A stretch of DNA of 51,405 nt from Pseudomonadota bacterium (GCA_018240785.1 JAFEFC010000035.1:1-51405); one strand, 5' to 3'. Positions 39,119 to 48,080 are shown, counted from the stretch's first letter. Numbers and translations: made by a program. The notes: generated by a model from the sequence alone, not told the origin.

Positions 39119-40720
39119 GTGAAGCTGCCAATCATTTGTAGAGCGCTGCGGTTACTGTCGGCCGTCTGGCTGGCGCTTCTCGTCCCGAACGCACATGCCG
39201 CCATCGACAACGCGGACGTACTTGATAGCGTCCTGACGCGCTATCAGACCGCAGCAAGCGGCTGGGCGGACACCATCATCAGTTCTGCATCCTGGCTCTT
39301 CTGGCTGCTGGTCGCCATCTCTATGGTTTGGACGTTCGGGATGATGGCCTTGCGTAGGGCGGACCTGGGTGAGTTCTTTGCTGAGTTCGTGAGGTTCACA
39401 ATATTCACCGGCTTCTTCTGGTGGCTCCTGATGAATGGCCCGAACTTCGCCAAATCGATTATGGATAGCTTGCGACAGATCGGAGGCAATGCGACCGGCC
39501 TCGGTACAAGACTTTCGCCTTCCGGGGTAGTAGACGTGGGCTTTGCCATTTTCAATAAGGTAATCGACCAGTCGTCGATGTGGTCACCTGTAAATAGTGC
39601 GGCGGGAATCATCATTGCGGCGATCATCCTGGTGGTCTTGGCGCTGGTGGGCGTCAACATGCTGGTACTGCTCGCGTCCGGGTGGGTTCTCGCGTATGCC
39701 GGCGTGTTCTTCTTAGGGTTCGGCGGGTCGCGCTGGACGTCGGACATGGCGATCAGCTACTACAAGACTGTGCTGAGCGTCGCTGCCCAACTCCTTGTCA
39801 TGGTGCTCATCGTCGGTATCGGAAAGACCTTTCTCGACGACTACTACGCGCGAATGAGCGAAGGCATAACGATTAAGGAGCTGGGGGTCATGCTGATTGT
39901 CTCCATCATCTTGCTCCTGTTGGTCAATAAGCTCCCAAGCCTGGTCTCCGGCATCATCACCGGCGCCAGCATCAGCCACGCCGGCATCGGCAGTTTCGGC
40001 GCAGGCGCGGCGGTGGGGGCTGCCGGGATGGCAGCGGCTGCAGCGGCGACGGGCAGCGCGATGCTGGCTGCGAGTGCTGCGAACGCTGCCGGCGGTGCGC
40101 AAGCCATAAGGGCGGCGATCGCGAAGGGCAACGAAAACGTGCAGTCCGGCGCCGACGTGCTCACCAGCCTGTGGGGTGGTGGGTACGACGGGGGAGACAC
40201 GGGCGAGCGTGCCAAAAATCACATGTCGTACGCCGAGGCCGCTGGCATTTCATATCCCAACAGCACTCCGATTGATTCGGCAGGGCAGGGTGGGAACGTC
40301 AGGGGCAGACAGCAGGCGAGGAACGACCAGTCAGGCAAGACAAGCGCATCTAGGGACCGCGTTGGCGCGAGCAGTACGCGGAATACCGAGGGTCGTTCGC
40401 AACCGGACTCGGGTGGGCTGATGGCCTCGGTCGCGAAAGCCGGATTGATCGCCGCGGATACCGCCGCGAACCTGGCCAAAGGCACCGCGCAGGTCGCCAA
40501 AGACGCGCTGGCCGGAACCACAGAGGCTGCACTGGACCGCATCGCCGAAACACCAGGCGGCAGGATCGCGGCCGCCATCAAAGGTGCGGCTGCGCCCGAA
40601 GGCGCGCATGGCGCGGCGCCGACGTTCGAGGGCAACACCCTCGCGGGCGCAGACACCAGCGGCATCGACGTGGAAGCGGAAGTCGCGGCGTTCGTCAATC
40701 GCGACACCCTATCCGCATGA
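39119..40720 (+). CDS. trbL: TrbL, VirB6-type polytopic channel protein
   Basis: Encodes 533 aa from a GTG at 39119, eight bases after GAGG; an earlier in-frame ATG lies within trbK and is rejected. A signal-like segment (LSAVWLALLVPNAHA) is followed by about six membrane segments, among them IISSASWLFWLLVAISMVWT, GIIIAAIILVVLALVGVNML, SVAAQLLVMVLIVGIG and LGVMLIVSIILLLLVNKLPS. An Ala/Gly-rich segment and a long hydrophilic tail (330-533) complete it. It forms the inner-membrane pore region. The tail is poorly conserved in the family. Confidence 0.94.
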   Translation: MKLPIICRALRLLSAVWLALLVPNAHAAIDNADVLDSVLTRYQTAASGWADTIISSASWLFWLLVAISMVWTFGMMALRRADLGEFFAEFVRFTIFTGFFWWLLMNGPNFAKSIMDSLRQIGGNATGLGTRLSPSGVVDVGFAIFNKVIDQSSMWSPVNSAAGIIIAAIILVVLALVGVNMLVLLASGWVLAYAGVFFLGFGGSRWTSDMAISYYKTVLSVAAQLLVMVLIVGIGKTFLDDYYARMSEGITIKELGVMLIVSIILLLLVNKLPSLVSGIITGASISHAGIGSFGAGAAVGAAGMAAAAAATGSAMLAASAANAAGGAQAIRAAIAKGNENVQSGADVLTSLWGGGYDGGDTGERAKNHMSYAEAAGISYPNSTPIDSAGQGGNVRGRQQARNDQSGKTSASRDRVGASSTRNTEGRSQPDSGGLMASVAKAGLIAADTAANLAKGTAQVAKDALAGTTEAALDRIAETPGGRIAAAIKGAAAPEGAHGAAPTFEGNTLAGADTSGIDVEAEVAAFVNRDTLSA

Positions 40721-40831
40721 GCAGGAACAGCGCGGACTCGTCACGGCAAGGCTGGCACGCCCGGTGAAGGGCAAGGCGGGCGACGCTCACGCTACTGGCA
40801 AGCAGCGCAAATCAGCGAGGAGAAACGCACC
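40721..40831. other. Short trbL-trbM spacer
   Basis: No gene or clear hairpin; the trbM ribosome-binding site GAGGAG lies at its end. Confidence 0.5.
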
Positions 40832-41410
40832 ATGAAAAGGCACCTCCTGGGCATCGCCGTCGCGGCGATGGTCCTCGGCGTAGCGATCCACCCGGCCGGT
40901 GCACAAGAGGCAGAGGCGCTCGCCGGAGACACCCGCCTGGCTTGCGAGGCGATCCTGTGCCTCTCAACAGGTCAACGGCCGGGCGAGTGCACGCCATCAC
41001 TGAGTCGCTACTTCGGCATCATCAAGCGGAAACTCTCCGACACGCTCGAGGCCCGGCAGAATTTCCTCGAGCAATGTCCGGTCGCCCATCAGACGCCGCA
41101 GATGTCGGCCCTGATTCGTGCCGTCTCGCGCGGTGCCGGTCGGTGTGATGCGGCCTCGCTCAATCGAACGCTGCAACGGTGGAGCGGCGACGACGGCGGA
41201 GAGATCTCGATCAGCGACAGACTCCCGGAGTACTGCGCGGCGTACACCGGGCACGCCTACACCGACTTCAGCCAGACGCGACCCCGGTACGTGGCGACGC
41301 CCGAGAGCGGGGGCTATTGGGTCGAAGCCCAAGACTACGAGCGAGCCCTTGCGGAATACAACGCGCGCCGGGAAGCAGCGCGCCGCAGCGAGGGGTGGGG
41401 AGATCGCTAG
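40832..41410 (+). CDS. trbM: TrbM, periplasmic conjugation protein
   Basis: Encodes 192 aa with a signal peptide (LLGIAVAAMVLGVAIHPAGA). The mature part has the TrbM pattern: LACEAILCLSTGQRPGECTP, then SLSRYFGIIKRKLSDTLEAR and QNFLEQCPVAHQTPQM, with four or more Cys likely paired in the periplasm. It is an accessory mating-pair-formation protein whose biochemical role is not settled. It lies 2 nt before trbN. Confidence 0.92.
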   Translation: MKRHLLGIAVAAMVLGVAIHPAGAQEAEALAGDTRLACEAILCLSTGQRPGECTPSLSRYFGIIKRKLSDTLEARQNFLEQCPVAHQTPQMSALIRAVSRGAGRCDAASLNRTLQRWSGDDGGEISISDRLPEYCAAYTGHAYTDFSQTRPRYVATPESGGYWVEAQDYERALAEYNARREAARRSEGWGDR

Positions 41411-41412
41411 AC

Positions 41413-41934
41413 ATGCTTCCCTTCGTTGCCGATATGCCGCCGCTGGAGCAGGAAAGGATCCTGTGTTCGATTTCTTCGGCGGTGAAGTACGCCGTGCCGG
41501 CCAACATCGTGCTGGCTGTTGCCGAGAAGGAGGGCGGCAAGCCGGGCCAGTGGGTCCGCAACACGAATGGCACCCATGATGTTGGTGCGATGCAGTTCAA
41601 TACGGCGTACCTACGCGAGCTGGCGCGCTACGGCATCGCGGCGGAGGACGTTGCGGCCGCAGGCTGCTACGCGTTCGAGCTGGCCGCCTGGCGGTTGCGA
41701 AAGCACCTTCGGAACGACCAGGGCGACCTCTGGACGCGCGCCGCGAACTACCACTCCCGTACACCTCGATTCAACGCCGTGTATCGCACTGACCTGATGA
41801 AGAAGGCGGCAAAGTGGGCCGATTGGCTGGAAGCCCGGTTTGTCACGGTAGACGTGACCCGGGCGGACGCGACGCCATCAATGCCGATGGCGAATGCGGC
41901 GAATGCGCCGGCGGCGCTGACTGCGCGGCGATAA
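41413..41934 (+). CDS. trbN: TrbN, lytic transglycosylase
   Basis: Encodes 173 aa. The lysozyme-like fold has ILCSISSAVKYAVPANIVLA then VAEKEGGKPGQWVRNTNGTH with catalytic Glu in AEKEGG, followed by DVGAMQFNTAYLRELARYGI and NYHSRTPRFNAVYRTDLMKK. It opens the peptidoglycan for the secretion channel (VirB1-like). The last 25 residues are an Ala/Met-rich tail. It is the last recognisable trb gene; trbO and trbP homologues do not follow. Confidence 0.92.
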   Translation: MLPFVADMPPLEQERILCSISSAVKYAVPANIVLAVAEKEGGKPGQWVRNTNGTHDVGAMQFNTAYLRELARYGIAAEDVAAAGCYAFELAAWRLRKHLRNDQGDLWTRAANYHSRTPRFNAVYRTDLMKKAAKWADWLEARFVTVDVTRADATPSMPMANAANAPAALTARR

Positions 41935-42371
41935 CCCTGTTTGCATTCATCCAGAGCCCCCGAGTTCGACCTGGACGACACGTTTCTGAGTGGAGCTGCC
42001 ATTGGGGAAACGGCCACGAACTGCTGGTCGTCGGCCTCACCTGTCGCTGGCTTGATTGGGGAATTCAGGCAGCAATGTACTGGTCACCTGCCGTTCGAGC
42101 GTCAGTCGACGGCGAACGGCAGCTTCACCATCCTGCCAACTGGAACTACCGACCCTGAGCGGACCTTAATGTGAAGCCACTTCGAGTGGCGGGTTCAAGA
42201 GTGAAGCAGACGTTCAGTGCGACTACTCACCTGCGTCTTGTTGGCTGCAGCTACCGGCCAAAACGCGCCAATAGAGCAGGAACTGCGTCAGCCCTCCGTC
42301 GAGTATTCGCTGCGTTTGGAACGGTAAACGCCGACCATGGGCCGGCGTTTACCTCAGTAACGTGGAGTCCT
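41935..42371. other. Backbone/accessory boundary after trbN, no gene seen
   Basis: Holds CTGAGTGGAGCTGCC at 41986-42000, a motif found twice more in this island, and an inverted repeat at 42323-42353. Nothing protein-like. The conjugation backbone ends and the second accessory island begins here. Confidence 0.5.
42323..42353 (-). terminator. Hairpin downstream of the small membrane-protein gene
   Basis: GGTAAACGCCG and CGGCGTTTACC form a perfect 11-bp stem around 9 nt, 19 nt past the stop codon of the leftward operon. No T run follows, so it may act as an mRNA-stabilising hairpin rather than an intrinsic terminator. Confidence 0.45.
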
Positions 42372-42551
42372 TTAATTGTCATCCTCCGTTAGCTTGTCAG
42401 CGAGTGCTGCACCTGCGCCGACAACAGATCCAACCGCAACCCCTACCGTCGTGATGGTTCCAACTGCTCCAAAAACGGGAAGAGCAGTCAAAGCCGCAAC
42501 GCCAAGGGCAGCACCTTTGACGACGTCCTGAAGTGTGTCTAAGAAGCTCAT
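42372..42551 (-). CDS. Small glycine-zipper-like hydrophobic protein
   Basis: Encodes 59 aa from the ATG at 42551 (after AGGAG). SFLDTLQDVVKGAALGVAAL is followed by TALPVFGAVGTITTVGVAVG and SVVGAGAALADKLTEDDN. The Gly/Ala/Val-rich middle with GxxxG-like spacing resembles glycine-zipper peptides that insert into membranes, with an amphipathic N terminus and an acidic end. It is third in the leftward operon after the NYN-CSD gene (59 nt apart). A membrane-active effector or small structural protein is possible; no family is recognised. Confidence 0.7.
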   Translation of the reverse strand: MSFLDTLQDVVKGAALGVAALTALPVFGAVGTITTVGVAVGSVVGAGAALADKLTEDDN

Positions 42552-42610
42552 GGTGGTCTCCTGGTGAAGCGAGTGCCGAACCGCCGGCACGATGCTTTGC
42601 TAATCGATCC

Positions 42611-43522
42611 CTACTTGATCAATGACACCTGCGAAGCCACCATCCCCCGATCACCTTTGGTGGGATAAAAACTAACGGCTGCTCCAGAGACCAAATCTTC
42701 TTGTGCTACACCAGTTGTGCCACTGACATGGAAGAACAGGTTGTCTCCTCCCCCATCGGGCCGGATGAAACCGTATCCTTTTTCATCATTGAAACTGACA
42801 ATCGTTCCCGTCGGCGGGGTTGATCCGCCTTGCGTGCTGACGGGGGGCTCGTGGCTGAACTCTTTCGCTCTCTGGACAAACAGCCGAGATATCGCAGGGT
42901 CTTTCTTGCGACCACGGCTGTCAATCTCGTCGCTCATCATGACTGGATAGGTCACCTCGTTGATCAGCGCTTGCGATGTCCTCGTGTGTCGGACGTCACC
43001 ATTTTTTTCCCAGTCGAAGTCCCACGCTAGGAGCATCACTCTGGTTCCGAGTGTGTTCAGCTTGCGTACCAGCGGAACGAAGTCGCCATCCCCGCTCACG
43101 ATGACACTGATGTCGAACCGCTTGTGTACGGCGAGTTCGTATGCCTCCAGTGCAAACCAGACGTCAATGCCTTTCTCCCCGATGTCACCAGAACGGTCCG
43201 TGACGACGGGAAGAAAGTGCATGGTGACCCCTTCCCGTATCAGCACGTCGTCGAACTGCCGCTCGCGGTAAAGTGAATCGTTCTCTTGAGCCTGTTTTGC
43301 GTTCAGACGGCCGCGGAAGTAGTGCGCATCGACGATCTGGCAGAAGCGCTTATCAACGCCCTCGTGCCGGGAGACTTCGTCGCGGACGAACTCATGGATC
43401 CCTTCGATGGAGAGGCGTGCCTTGCGCTCATGCTGGTAAAGGTAATAATTCGAAACGTGTGCAAAATACGTCCCGTCGTAGAAGACGCCAACCCGCAGGA
43501 GGGTGTTATCAGTCCTGTTCAT
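42611..43522 (-). CDS. NYN-domain RNase fused to a cold-shock domain
   Basis: Encodes 303 aa from the ATG at 43522 (after AAGGAG). Residues 8-190 are a NYN/LabA-like PIN-fold nuclease: LLRVGVFYDGTYFAHVSNYY with catalytic Asp16, GEKGIDVWFALEAYELAVHK and ISVIVSGDGDFVPLVRKLNT supplying the other acids. Residues 238-303 are a cold-shock domain with RNP1-like KGYGFIRPDG and RNP2-like NLFFHVSG, which bind single-stranded RNA or DNA. A Ser/Pro linker joins them. The CSD should guide the nuclease to RNA. Its start overlaps the stop of the upstream 95-aa gene. A defence or stress role fits the island context but is inference. Confidence 0.85.
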   Translation of the reverse strand: MNRTDNTLLRVGVFYDGTYFAHVSNYYLYQHERKARLSIEGIHEFVRDEVSRHEGVDKRFCQIVDAHYFRGRLNAKQAQENDSLYRERQFDDVLIREGVTMHFLPVVTDRSGDIGEKGIDVWFALEAYELAVHKRFDISVIVSGDGDFVPLVRKLNTLGTRVMLLAWDFDWEKNGDVRHTRTSQALINEVTYPVMMSDEIDSRGRKKDPAISRLFVQRAKEFSHEPPVSTQGGSTPPTGTIVSFNDEKGYGFIRPDGGGDNLFFHVSGTTGVAQEDLVSGAAVSFYPTKGDRGMVASQVSLIK

Positions 43523-43806
43523 TGTGCGTCTCCTTGGCGTTCGTTGAGTTCCGACATCCTTTCCTTGCAGGGCCACGCACGCAGCCAACTTGCGGCCGTC
43601 TGCATCTTCACGCCGAGCGAGTCGTGAACGCGGGGCAGTCGTGCGCGCTGAATGGCACAGAACCTGACAACGGAAGAGTCTTTGTGTGTGGAGCGGAAGT
43701 CCTCGTACTGTGCGTCGAGGTCACTCCAGAACCTGGCCTTGATAGCCCGGGTGGACGCATGCCGGCAGGTAGCCGCATGACTTTGGTGGCTGCGTGAGAA
43801 CCGCAT
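43519..43806 (-). CDS. Small protein coupled to the NYN-CSD gene, unnamed
   Basis: Encodes 95 aa. The ATG at 43806 follows AGAAGGAG, a strong ribosome-binding site, and the stop overlaps the NYN-CSD start (ATGA), so the pair is translationally coupled. The N terminus is His/Arg/Ser-rich. The C-terminal half (RVHDSLGVKMQTAASWLRAW then PCKERMSELNERQ) could form a helix-turn-helix. No family is recognised; a regulator or antitoxin for the NYN nuclease is a possibility from position only. Confidence 0.6.
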   Translation of the reverse strand: MRFSRSHQSHAATCRHASTRAIKARFWSDLDAQYEDFRSTHKDSSVVRFCAIQRARLPRVHDSLGVKMQTAASWLRAWPCKERMSELNERQGDAQ

Positions 43807-44545
43807 TGTATTTCTCCTTCTTCATGTGCCCAGTTGCCCGCGAGATCAGTGCGCGACAACTGTAAATCCGCCTTTCGACGGTACCTCCGGTATCAACCGG
43901 TATTCCTTTAGCTATCTATTGGGTGGTGCTGCTATCGGGTGCTGCTATCTGGATCAATCTACGAGCATGAATCTACCCCTCGGTGTTTGCCGGGGTCAAT
44001 GTGCCGCCCTTCGAAAAAATCAGTCTGCCATGGAGCAAGGCAACCTTCTCGGATTTAGTGCATGTGACTGATATCGGCAGCTACAAAGCTCTTCCAAAGT
44101 TGTGGGTGCAACAACCGAACTGGAGGCTACCAGAGCTTGTGACTGCTCCCCCACCGTCGCCGAATCCAGTAAGGGGTATGTGGTGGGCTCGGCACCGCAA
44201 GCCGAGCGTCCGATTTCTGAGTGGAACCGCCGTTTGACCACCAGTTTCTAAGAACGGGCGACCGACGGGTTCTGGCCGGACTGAGACCTTCACCAGTGAT
44301 GCGGCAAGGCCGACCGCCCCCGAGCGTCTCGACTCGACCTATTGCAGCGGGTCGTTTGTGGTCAACGTCAACGGCAAATTCGTGGGCGCAACCGCCGTTC
44401 GATGTGTCGATCCTGATTCCGCTTCTGACCGACGGGACGCTACGTAAGGCCAGCGGCGAGGCGGACGTGCCCCCATCGCGACAAAGGATCATCCCGTTGA
44501 TGCGCTGGTTTCTCAGAGGCTGGCGAAGAATCGGTTCCCCATCGG
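43807..44545. other. Long intergenic stretch with decayed repeats; no gene seen
   Basis: Its left end must carry the promoter of the leftward NYN operon. CTGAGTGGAACCGCC at 44217-44231 is a second copy of the island motif. The right part is downstream of the WYL regulator gene. No frame looks like a protein on either strand. Confidence 0.5.
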
Positions 44546-45457
44546 CTAGGCCGGCACGCGATACCCTGGCGCCAGCAGCGCATTCTCGACCCCGTACAGG
44601 ACCAGCGGATCCTTCAGCCACAAGCGGTACCTTGACGAATCCAGGCTGTGGTCCGGGCTGCAGTCGACGCCCCACTGCTGCAGGACGTACCCGGCGATGG
44701 CAGCACGTACATTGAGCGTCAAGGCGTCCCCGTTGGCCATGCCGAAATCCCTTGCCACGATCTCGGGCCTCGGTTGGCCGGGATGCGGAACGAGCGCGAG
44801 GCGGACGATTCGGTTCCACTGGATATCCCGGTCGGCGCACTCGTCGGGGGCTGCCCGATCTTCCAGGAGTTCCGGCGCCTCCATGCGGGTGATGACCAGG
44901 TCGCGGAATTCGCGCGAGACGCGGTCATACACGCGGGCATGCCAGCGCAGGCCGCTGTCGACGAGGGCGTACGGGACGATCACCCGTTCGCTCGGCCCCT
45001 TGTTCAGCGAGTGATAGATCAGCCGGACGACGCGCTGCTGATGGATGGCCCGCGTGATCACGGCCAGCACCTCGAGCGGCGGTCGATTCAGGCGCAGCGG
45101 AAACTCACAGGTCAGAAAGCCACCGGACGCCTTGCCGATCCCCTCGCCGAAACCGCGTGACAGCGCGGAAAGCACGCGCTCGGGGTCGTGCTCGAACACC
45201 GGACGGAACGTCGGTGTGGGGATGTAGGTCTTGCGGCGACCCTCGAACGCGATGTTGCCGGGTGCGAGTTCCCGATAAGCCCCGAGATCTCGGGTCGCGA
45301 CCGCTGGGGCGATGCCGAACCGATCGATCAGGTCCGGTCGGCGCACGTCGCCCAGAAACCAGAGCCGGAACTCGATGAAGGCCAGCCGCTCGCGCAGCGT
45401 CTGATTCAGCGCCTGGAGGTGCAATTCGTTCATGGTCAGGATTTCCGCCGTGCTCAT
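44546..45457 (-). CDS. WYL-domain regulator, BrxR/CapW-like
   Basis: Encodes 303 aa. Residues 15-85 are a winged helix (LAFIEFRLWFLGDVRRPDLI then DRFGIAPAVATRDLGAYREL), followed by the GRRKTYIPTPTFRPVFEHDP link. The WYL domain (about 125-200) reads VRLIYHSLNKGPSERVIVPY then ALVDSGLRWHARVYDRVSRE. A WCX-type C terminus follows. BrxR and CapW proteins of this build repress defence operons (BREX, CBASS) and are thought to respond to nucleic acid ligands. It diverges from the 45570-49109 genes, with a perfect palindrome between, so it very probably controls them. Confidence 0.88.
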   Translation of the reverse strand: MSTAEILTMNELHLQALNQTLRERLAFIEFRLWFLGDVRRPDLIDRFGIAPAVATRDLGAYRELAPGNIAFEGRRKTYIPTPTFRPVFEHDPERVLSALSRGFGEGIGKASGGFLTCEFPLRLNRPPLEVLAVITRAIHQQRVVRLIYHSLNKGPSERVIVPYALVDSGLRWHARVYDRVSREFRDLVITRMEAPELLEDRAAPDECADRDIQWNRIVRLALVPHPGQPRPEIVARDFGMANGDALTLNVRAAIAGYVLQQWGVDCSPDHSLDSSRYRLWLKDPLVLYGVENALLAPGYRVPA

Positions 45458-45480
45458 GGTAGCACCGAAACGACGATGTT

Positions 45481-45529
45481 GACATCATCAGTTCGATCAC
45501 ATAATTTTACATCATCGAAAAGATGATGT
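45481..45529. promoter_or_regulatory. ACATCATC/GATGATGT operator in the divergent promoter
   Basis: ACATCATC-N5-GATGATGT (45509-45529) is a perfect 21-bp palindrome. A further GACATCATC half-site lies at 45481-45489. They sit between the WYL regulator and the TY-Chap gene, within an AT-rich promoter. Confidence 0.75.
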
Positions 45530-45569
45530 GACGCCGCCCGCTCGATACCGTGGCAACCAGGAGACCCGA

Positions 45570-46511
45570 ATGAACGACATCGCCCCCATCCCAGACAATC
45601 CGACAATTTTGCGTGAGTGGCTGGCGTTCTCAGAGAGACTGGCGACCGTCCTTTCGGCCCTGCAGGAAGACCAGTTCCTGGTGATCTCGGTGAAGCAGAC
45701 CAACCGCTACATCCAGTTCGCCGCACAGGGCAGCGATGGCATGCGTGCGGAGGTCAGCAGCAATGCCTTCCTTTCTTCCTCGGAGCGGCTCTCGGAAGGG
45801 CAGATGGCACGATTGACCCACGCCGGCTGGCTGCCGCCGACCGGCCGCCCCGAAGCGTCGACGCCGGAGCACGATCCGGACGGTTCGTCCAATTTCTTCA
45901 AGCAGTATCCCGTCCCCATCAACTCCCGGCAGATCGCCGAGGAAGCGGTCGCGGCGTTGGCCCATATCCTGCGCGTGCCTCACCCGGGCTTTCTCGAGTA
46001 CGACGCCTTTGACGATGCCGACAACGCCCTCGCGCTTGCCGAACTGGGCATCAAATGCGCGAGCGCGGAGGCGCCGAGCGATCTGCCCAAGATCGGCCGA
46101 CGCCTGCTCGCCATCACGAAGGACGTCACCGCCATCCAGGACCTCGACTACGACGAGGATGGTGACATCGGCATCCGCTTCGGCAGCACGGCCATTTTTG
46201 TCCGTCTGGTCGGCGACCCAGCCATGGTGCGCCTTTATGCGCCCCTGGTGAGCGAGGTGAGGGAGACGGTCGCGCTTCACGCACGCCTGAATGATCTCAA
46301 CGCGGGCATGGGGCACATGCACCTCTTCTTGCGCGAGGGAATCGTGTTCGCCATCTCGGACATTCCCGCTGTACCGCTGCAGCAGGCCCACATTGCTGCT
46401 GCCTTGCCCCGGTTCTGTGAAATCGTCGACAGTCTGGGCGATCAGCTCGAAGCAGCGTTCGGCGGACGCAGGGTAGAGTCCGAGGTGATGCAGAACGCAA
46501 CGATCCACTGA
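45570..46511 (+). CDS. TY-Chap/YbjN-like chaperone-fold protein
   Basis: Encodes 313 aa from the ATG at 45570 (after CAGGAGA). The N-terminal third has a YbjN/type III chaperone-like pattern: LREWLAFSERLATVLSALQE, then FLVISVKQTNRYIQFAAQGS and SSERLSEGQMARLTHAGWLP. The C-terminal half repeats it in form: LAITKDVTAIQDLDYDEDGD, then IGIRFGSTAIFVRLVGDPAM and MGHMHLFLREGIVFAISDIP. Two such folds in tandem are described as TY-Chap domains. These probably bind partner proteins; catalytic residues are absent. It is the first gene of the WYL-controlled operon, 6 nt before the phosphoesterase. Confidence 0.7.
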   Translation: MNDIAPIPDNPTILREWLAFSERLATVLSALQEDQFLVISVKQTNRYIQFAAQGSDGMRAEVSSNAFLSSSERLSEGQMARLTHAGWLPPTGRPEASTPEHDPDGSSNFFKQYPVPINSRQIAEEAVAALAHILRVPHPGFLEYDAFDDADNALALAELGIKCASAEAPSDLPKIGRRLLAITKDVTAIQDLDYDEDGDIGIRFGSTAIFVRLVGDPAMVRLYAPLVSEVRETVALHARLNDLNAGMGHMHLFLREGIVFAISDIPAVPLQQAHIAAALPRFCEIVDSLGDQLEAAFGGRRVESEVMQNATIH

Positions 46512-46517
46512 GACACC

Positions 46518-47486
46518 ATGAGCTACGACATCATCGGCGACATCCACGGACAGGCGGACAAACTCGACGCCCTGCTCACCCGGCTCGGGTACCGGCACAC
46601 TCCCGACGGCTGGCGTCATCCGGAAAGAATCGCGGTGTTCGTGGGCGACTTCATCGACCGGGGGCCTTATCAGCTGCGGACCGTGAATCGGGTGAGTCGG
46701 ATGGTGGAGGCCGGCTTTGCACAGGCGGTCTTGGGCAACCACGAGTTGAACGCGATGGCCTGGCATACCCCGGATCCCGAACGGCCGGGGGAGTACCTGC
46801 GCCCCCGCTTCAGCGCGAAGTACGGCGCCACGAACCGTCAGCAACATGAACGATTCCTCGCCGAAGTCGAGCACCTCCCATCGGAACATGCCCGCCTGAT
46901 CGGTTGGTTCCGCACCCTGCCGCTGTGGCTCGATCTGGAAGGCATCCGGGTCGTGCATGCCTGCTGGCACGGTCCTTTCATGGATTGGCTGCAACGCGCG
47001 CACTTGGGGGACGACCGGAGGTTGAGCGCGGACCTGCTCGTGGCAGCGACACGCGAACCCGGCGACGACGCCGAGAAGGACAATGCCGCGCCCAGTGTCT
47101 TCAAGGCAGTGGAAGCACTGACGAAGGGCATCGAGATCCCCCTTCCCGAGGGACAGGCCTTTCGCGACAAGGACGGCCACGAGCGCAGGCGGGTCCGCGT
47201 GCGCTGGTGGGATGCGGAGGCCGCGACCTATCGGACGGCGGCGATGCTGTCGGAGTCGGCGCGCGAGCGTCTGCCGGACACGGCCATTCCCGCCCATGCG
47301 CGGATCGGCATCGACGGCAGCAAACCCGTCTTCTTCGGGCACTACTGGCTCACCGGAGAACCGGCCATCCTCTCGCCCCATGCGGCCTGCGTCGATTACT
47401 CGGCCGGCAAGGGCGGCCCGCTGGTCGCGTACCGCTGGGACGGCGAGTCCGCGCTGACCGACAAGCATTTCGTCAGCGTGGGGTGA
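46518..47486 (+). CDS. Calcineurin-like metallophosphoesterase
   Basis: Encodes 322 aa. The metal-binding motifs are complete: DIIGDIHGQADKL (Asp8, His10), VFVGDFIDRGP (Asp44, Asp47, Arg48), VLGNHELNAM (Asn74, His75) and later VVHACWH and FFGHYWL His residues. This is the Ser/Thr-phosphatase-like branch of the family, which includes PrpA-type and diadenosine-tetraphosphate hydrolases. Residues 150-230 are an insert not seen in simple PrpA proteins. It is 6 nt after the TY-Chap gene and 4 nt before the dual-specificity phosphatase, so it is in one operon. The substrate (phosphoprotein, nucleotide or RNA end) is not predictable from sequence. Confidence 0.88.
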   Translation: MSYDIIGDIHGQADKLDALLTRLGYRHTPDGWRHPERIAVFVGDFIDRGPYQLRTVNRVSRMVEAGFAQAVLGNHELNAMAWHTPDPERPGEYLRPRFSAKYGATNRQQHERFLAEVEHLPSEHARLIGWFRTLPLWLDLEGIRVVHACWHGPFMDWLQRAHLGDDRRLSADLLVAATREPGDDAEKDNAAPSVFKAVEALTKGIEIPLPEGQAFRDKDGHERRRVRVRWWDAEAATYRTAAMLSESARERLPDTAIPAHARIGIDGSKPVFFGHYWLTGEPAILSPHAACVDYSAGKGGPLVAYRWDGESALTDKHFVSVG

Positions 47487-47490
47487 GCGC

Positions 47491-48023
47491 ATGAAGCAGA
47501 CGGCACCCGCCGTGCGGTCGAGCCGAAGCGATCCGCTTCGCATCGACGAGGTGAGCGCCGGCGAGCGAGGCGGCCTCATCGGGATCACGTTTTGCCCGGG
47601 CAAATGCGGCCCCAGCCTGTACGACTTCCGTTGGGAGCGGGACATCGCAGCCGGACTCGACGTGATCGTCGCCTGGGGTGCGCGGGCGGTGGGGACCCTG
47701 ATCGAGGCGCACGAGTTCGCGCTGCTCGGCGTGCCCGATCTCGGCGCCCGGGTCCTTGCTCGCGGCATCGATTGGCACGACGTGCCGATCCCGGACGTTC
47801 GGCCGCCCGGTGAGCGATTCGAAACCGGCTGGCAGAGCAGCGGTCCGGTGCTGAGGAACGACCTCCTCACCGGCAACCGGGTGCTCGTGCACTGCAGTGG
47901 CGAACTCGGGCGGGGACGATCGCGGCCCGGCTGCTGGTCGAGTCGGGGGTGCCGGCGGACGAAGCGAGCCGGCGGGTGCGGGCGGCACGACCCGGGTCGA
48001 TCGAGACAACTCAGCAGCAATAA
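47491..48023 (+). pseudogene. Dual-specificity/tyrosine phosphatase-like gene, frameshifted after the P-loop
   Basis: From the ATG at 47491 the product runs to the phosphatase loop NRVLVHCSGELGRG, with Cys135 and Arg141 of the HCx5R motif. General acid candidates lie in WHDVPIPDVRPP. Right after Arg141 the frame shifts: the sequence expected next, GTIAARLLVESGVPADEASR then RVRAARPGSIETTQQQ, is in another frame and stops at 48021. A 4-nt loss near 47910 relative to the usual LGRTGT codons explains it. In the original frame translation runs on as low-complexity to 48102. The catalytic loop survives but the fold is probably lost, unless the shift is programmed or a sequencing error. Confidence 0.8.
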
Positions 48024-48080
48024 TACGCTCTGGACCTGCCGCGCCGACTCGGCGCAGGATCTTGAGAGGGGAGCCGGCAC

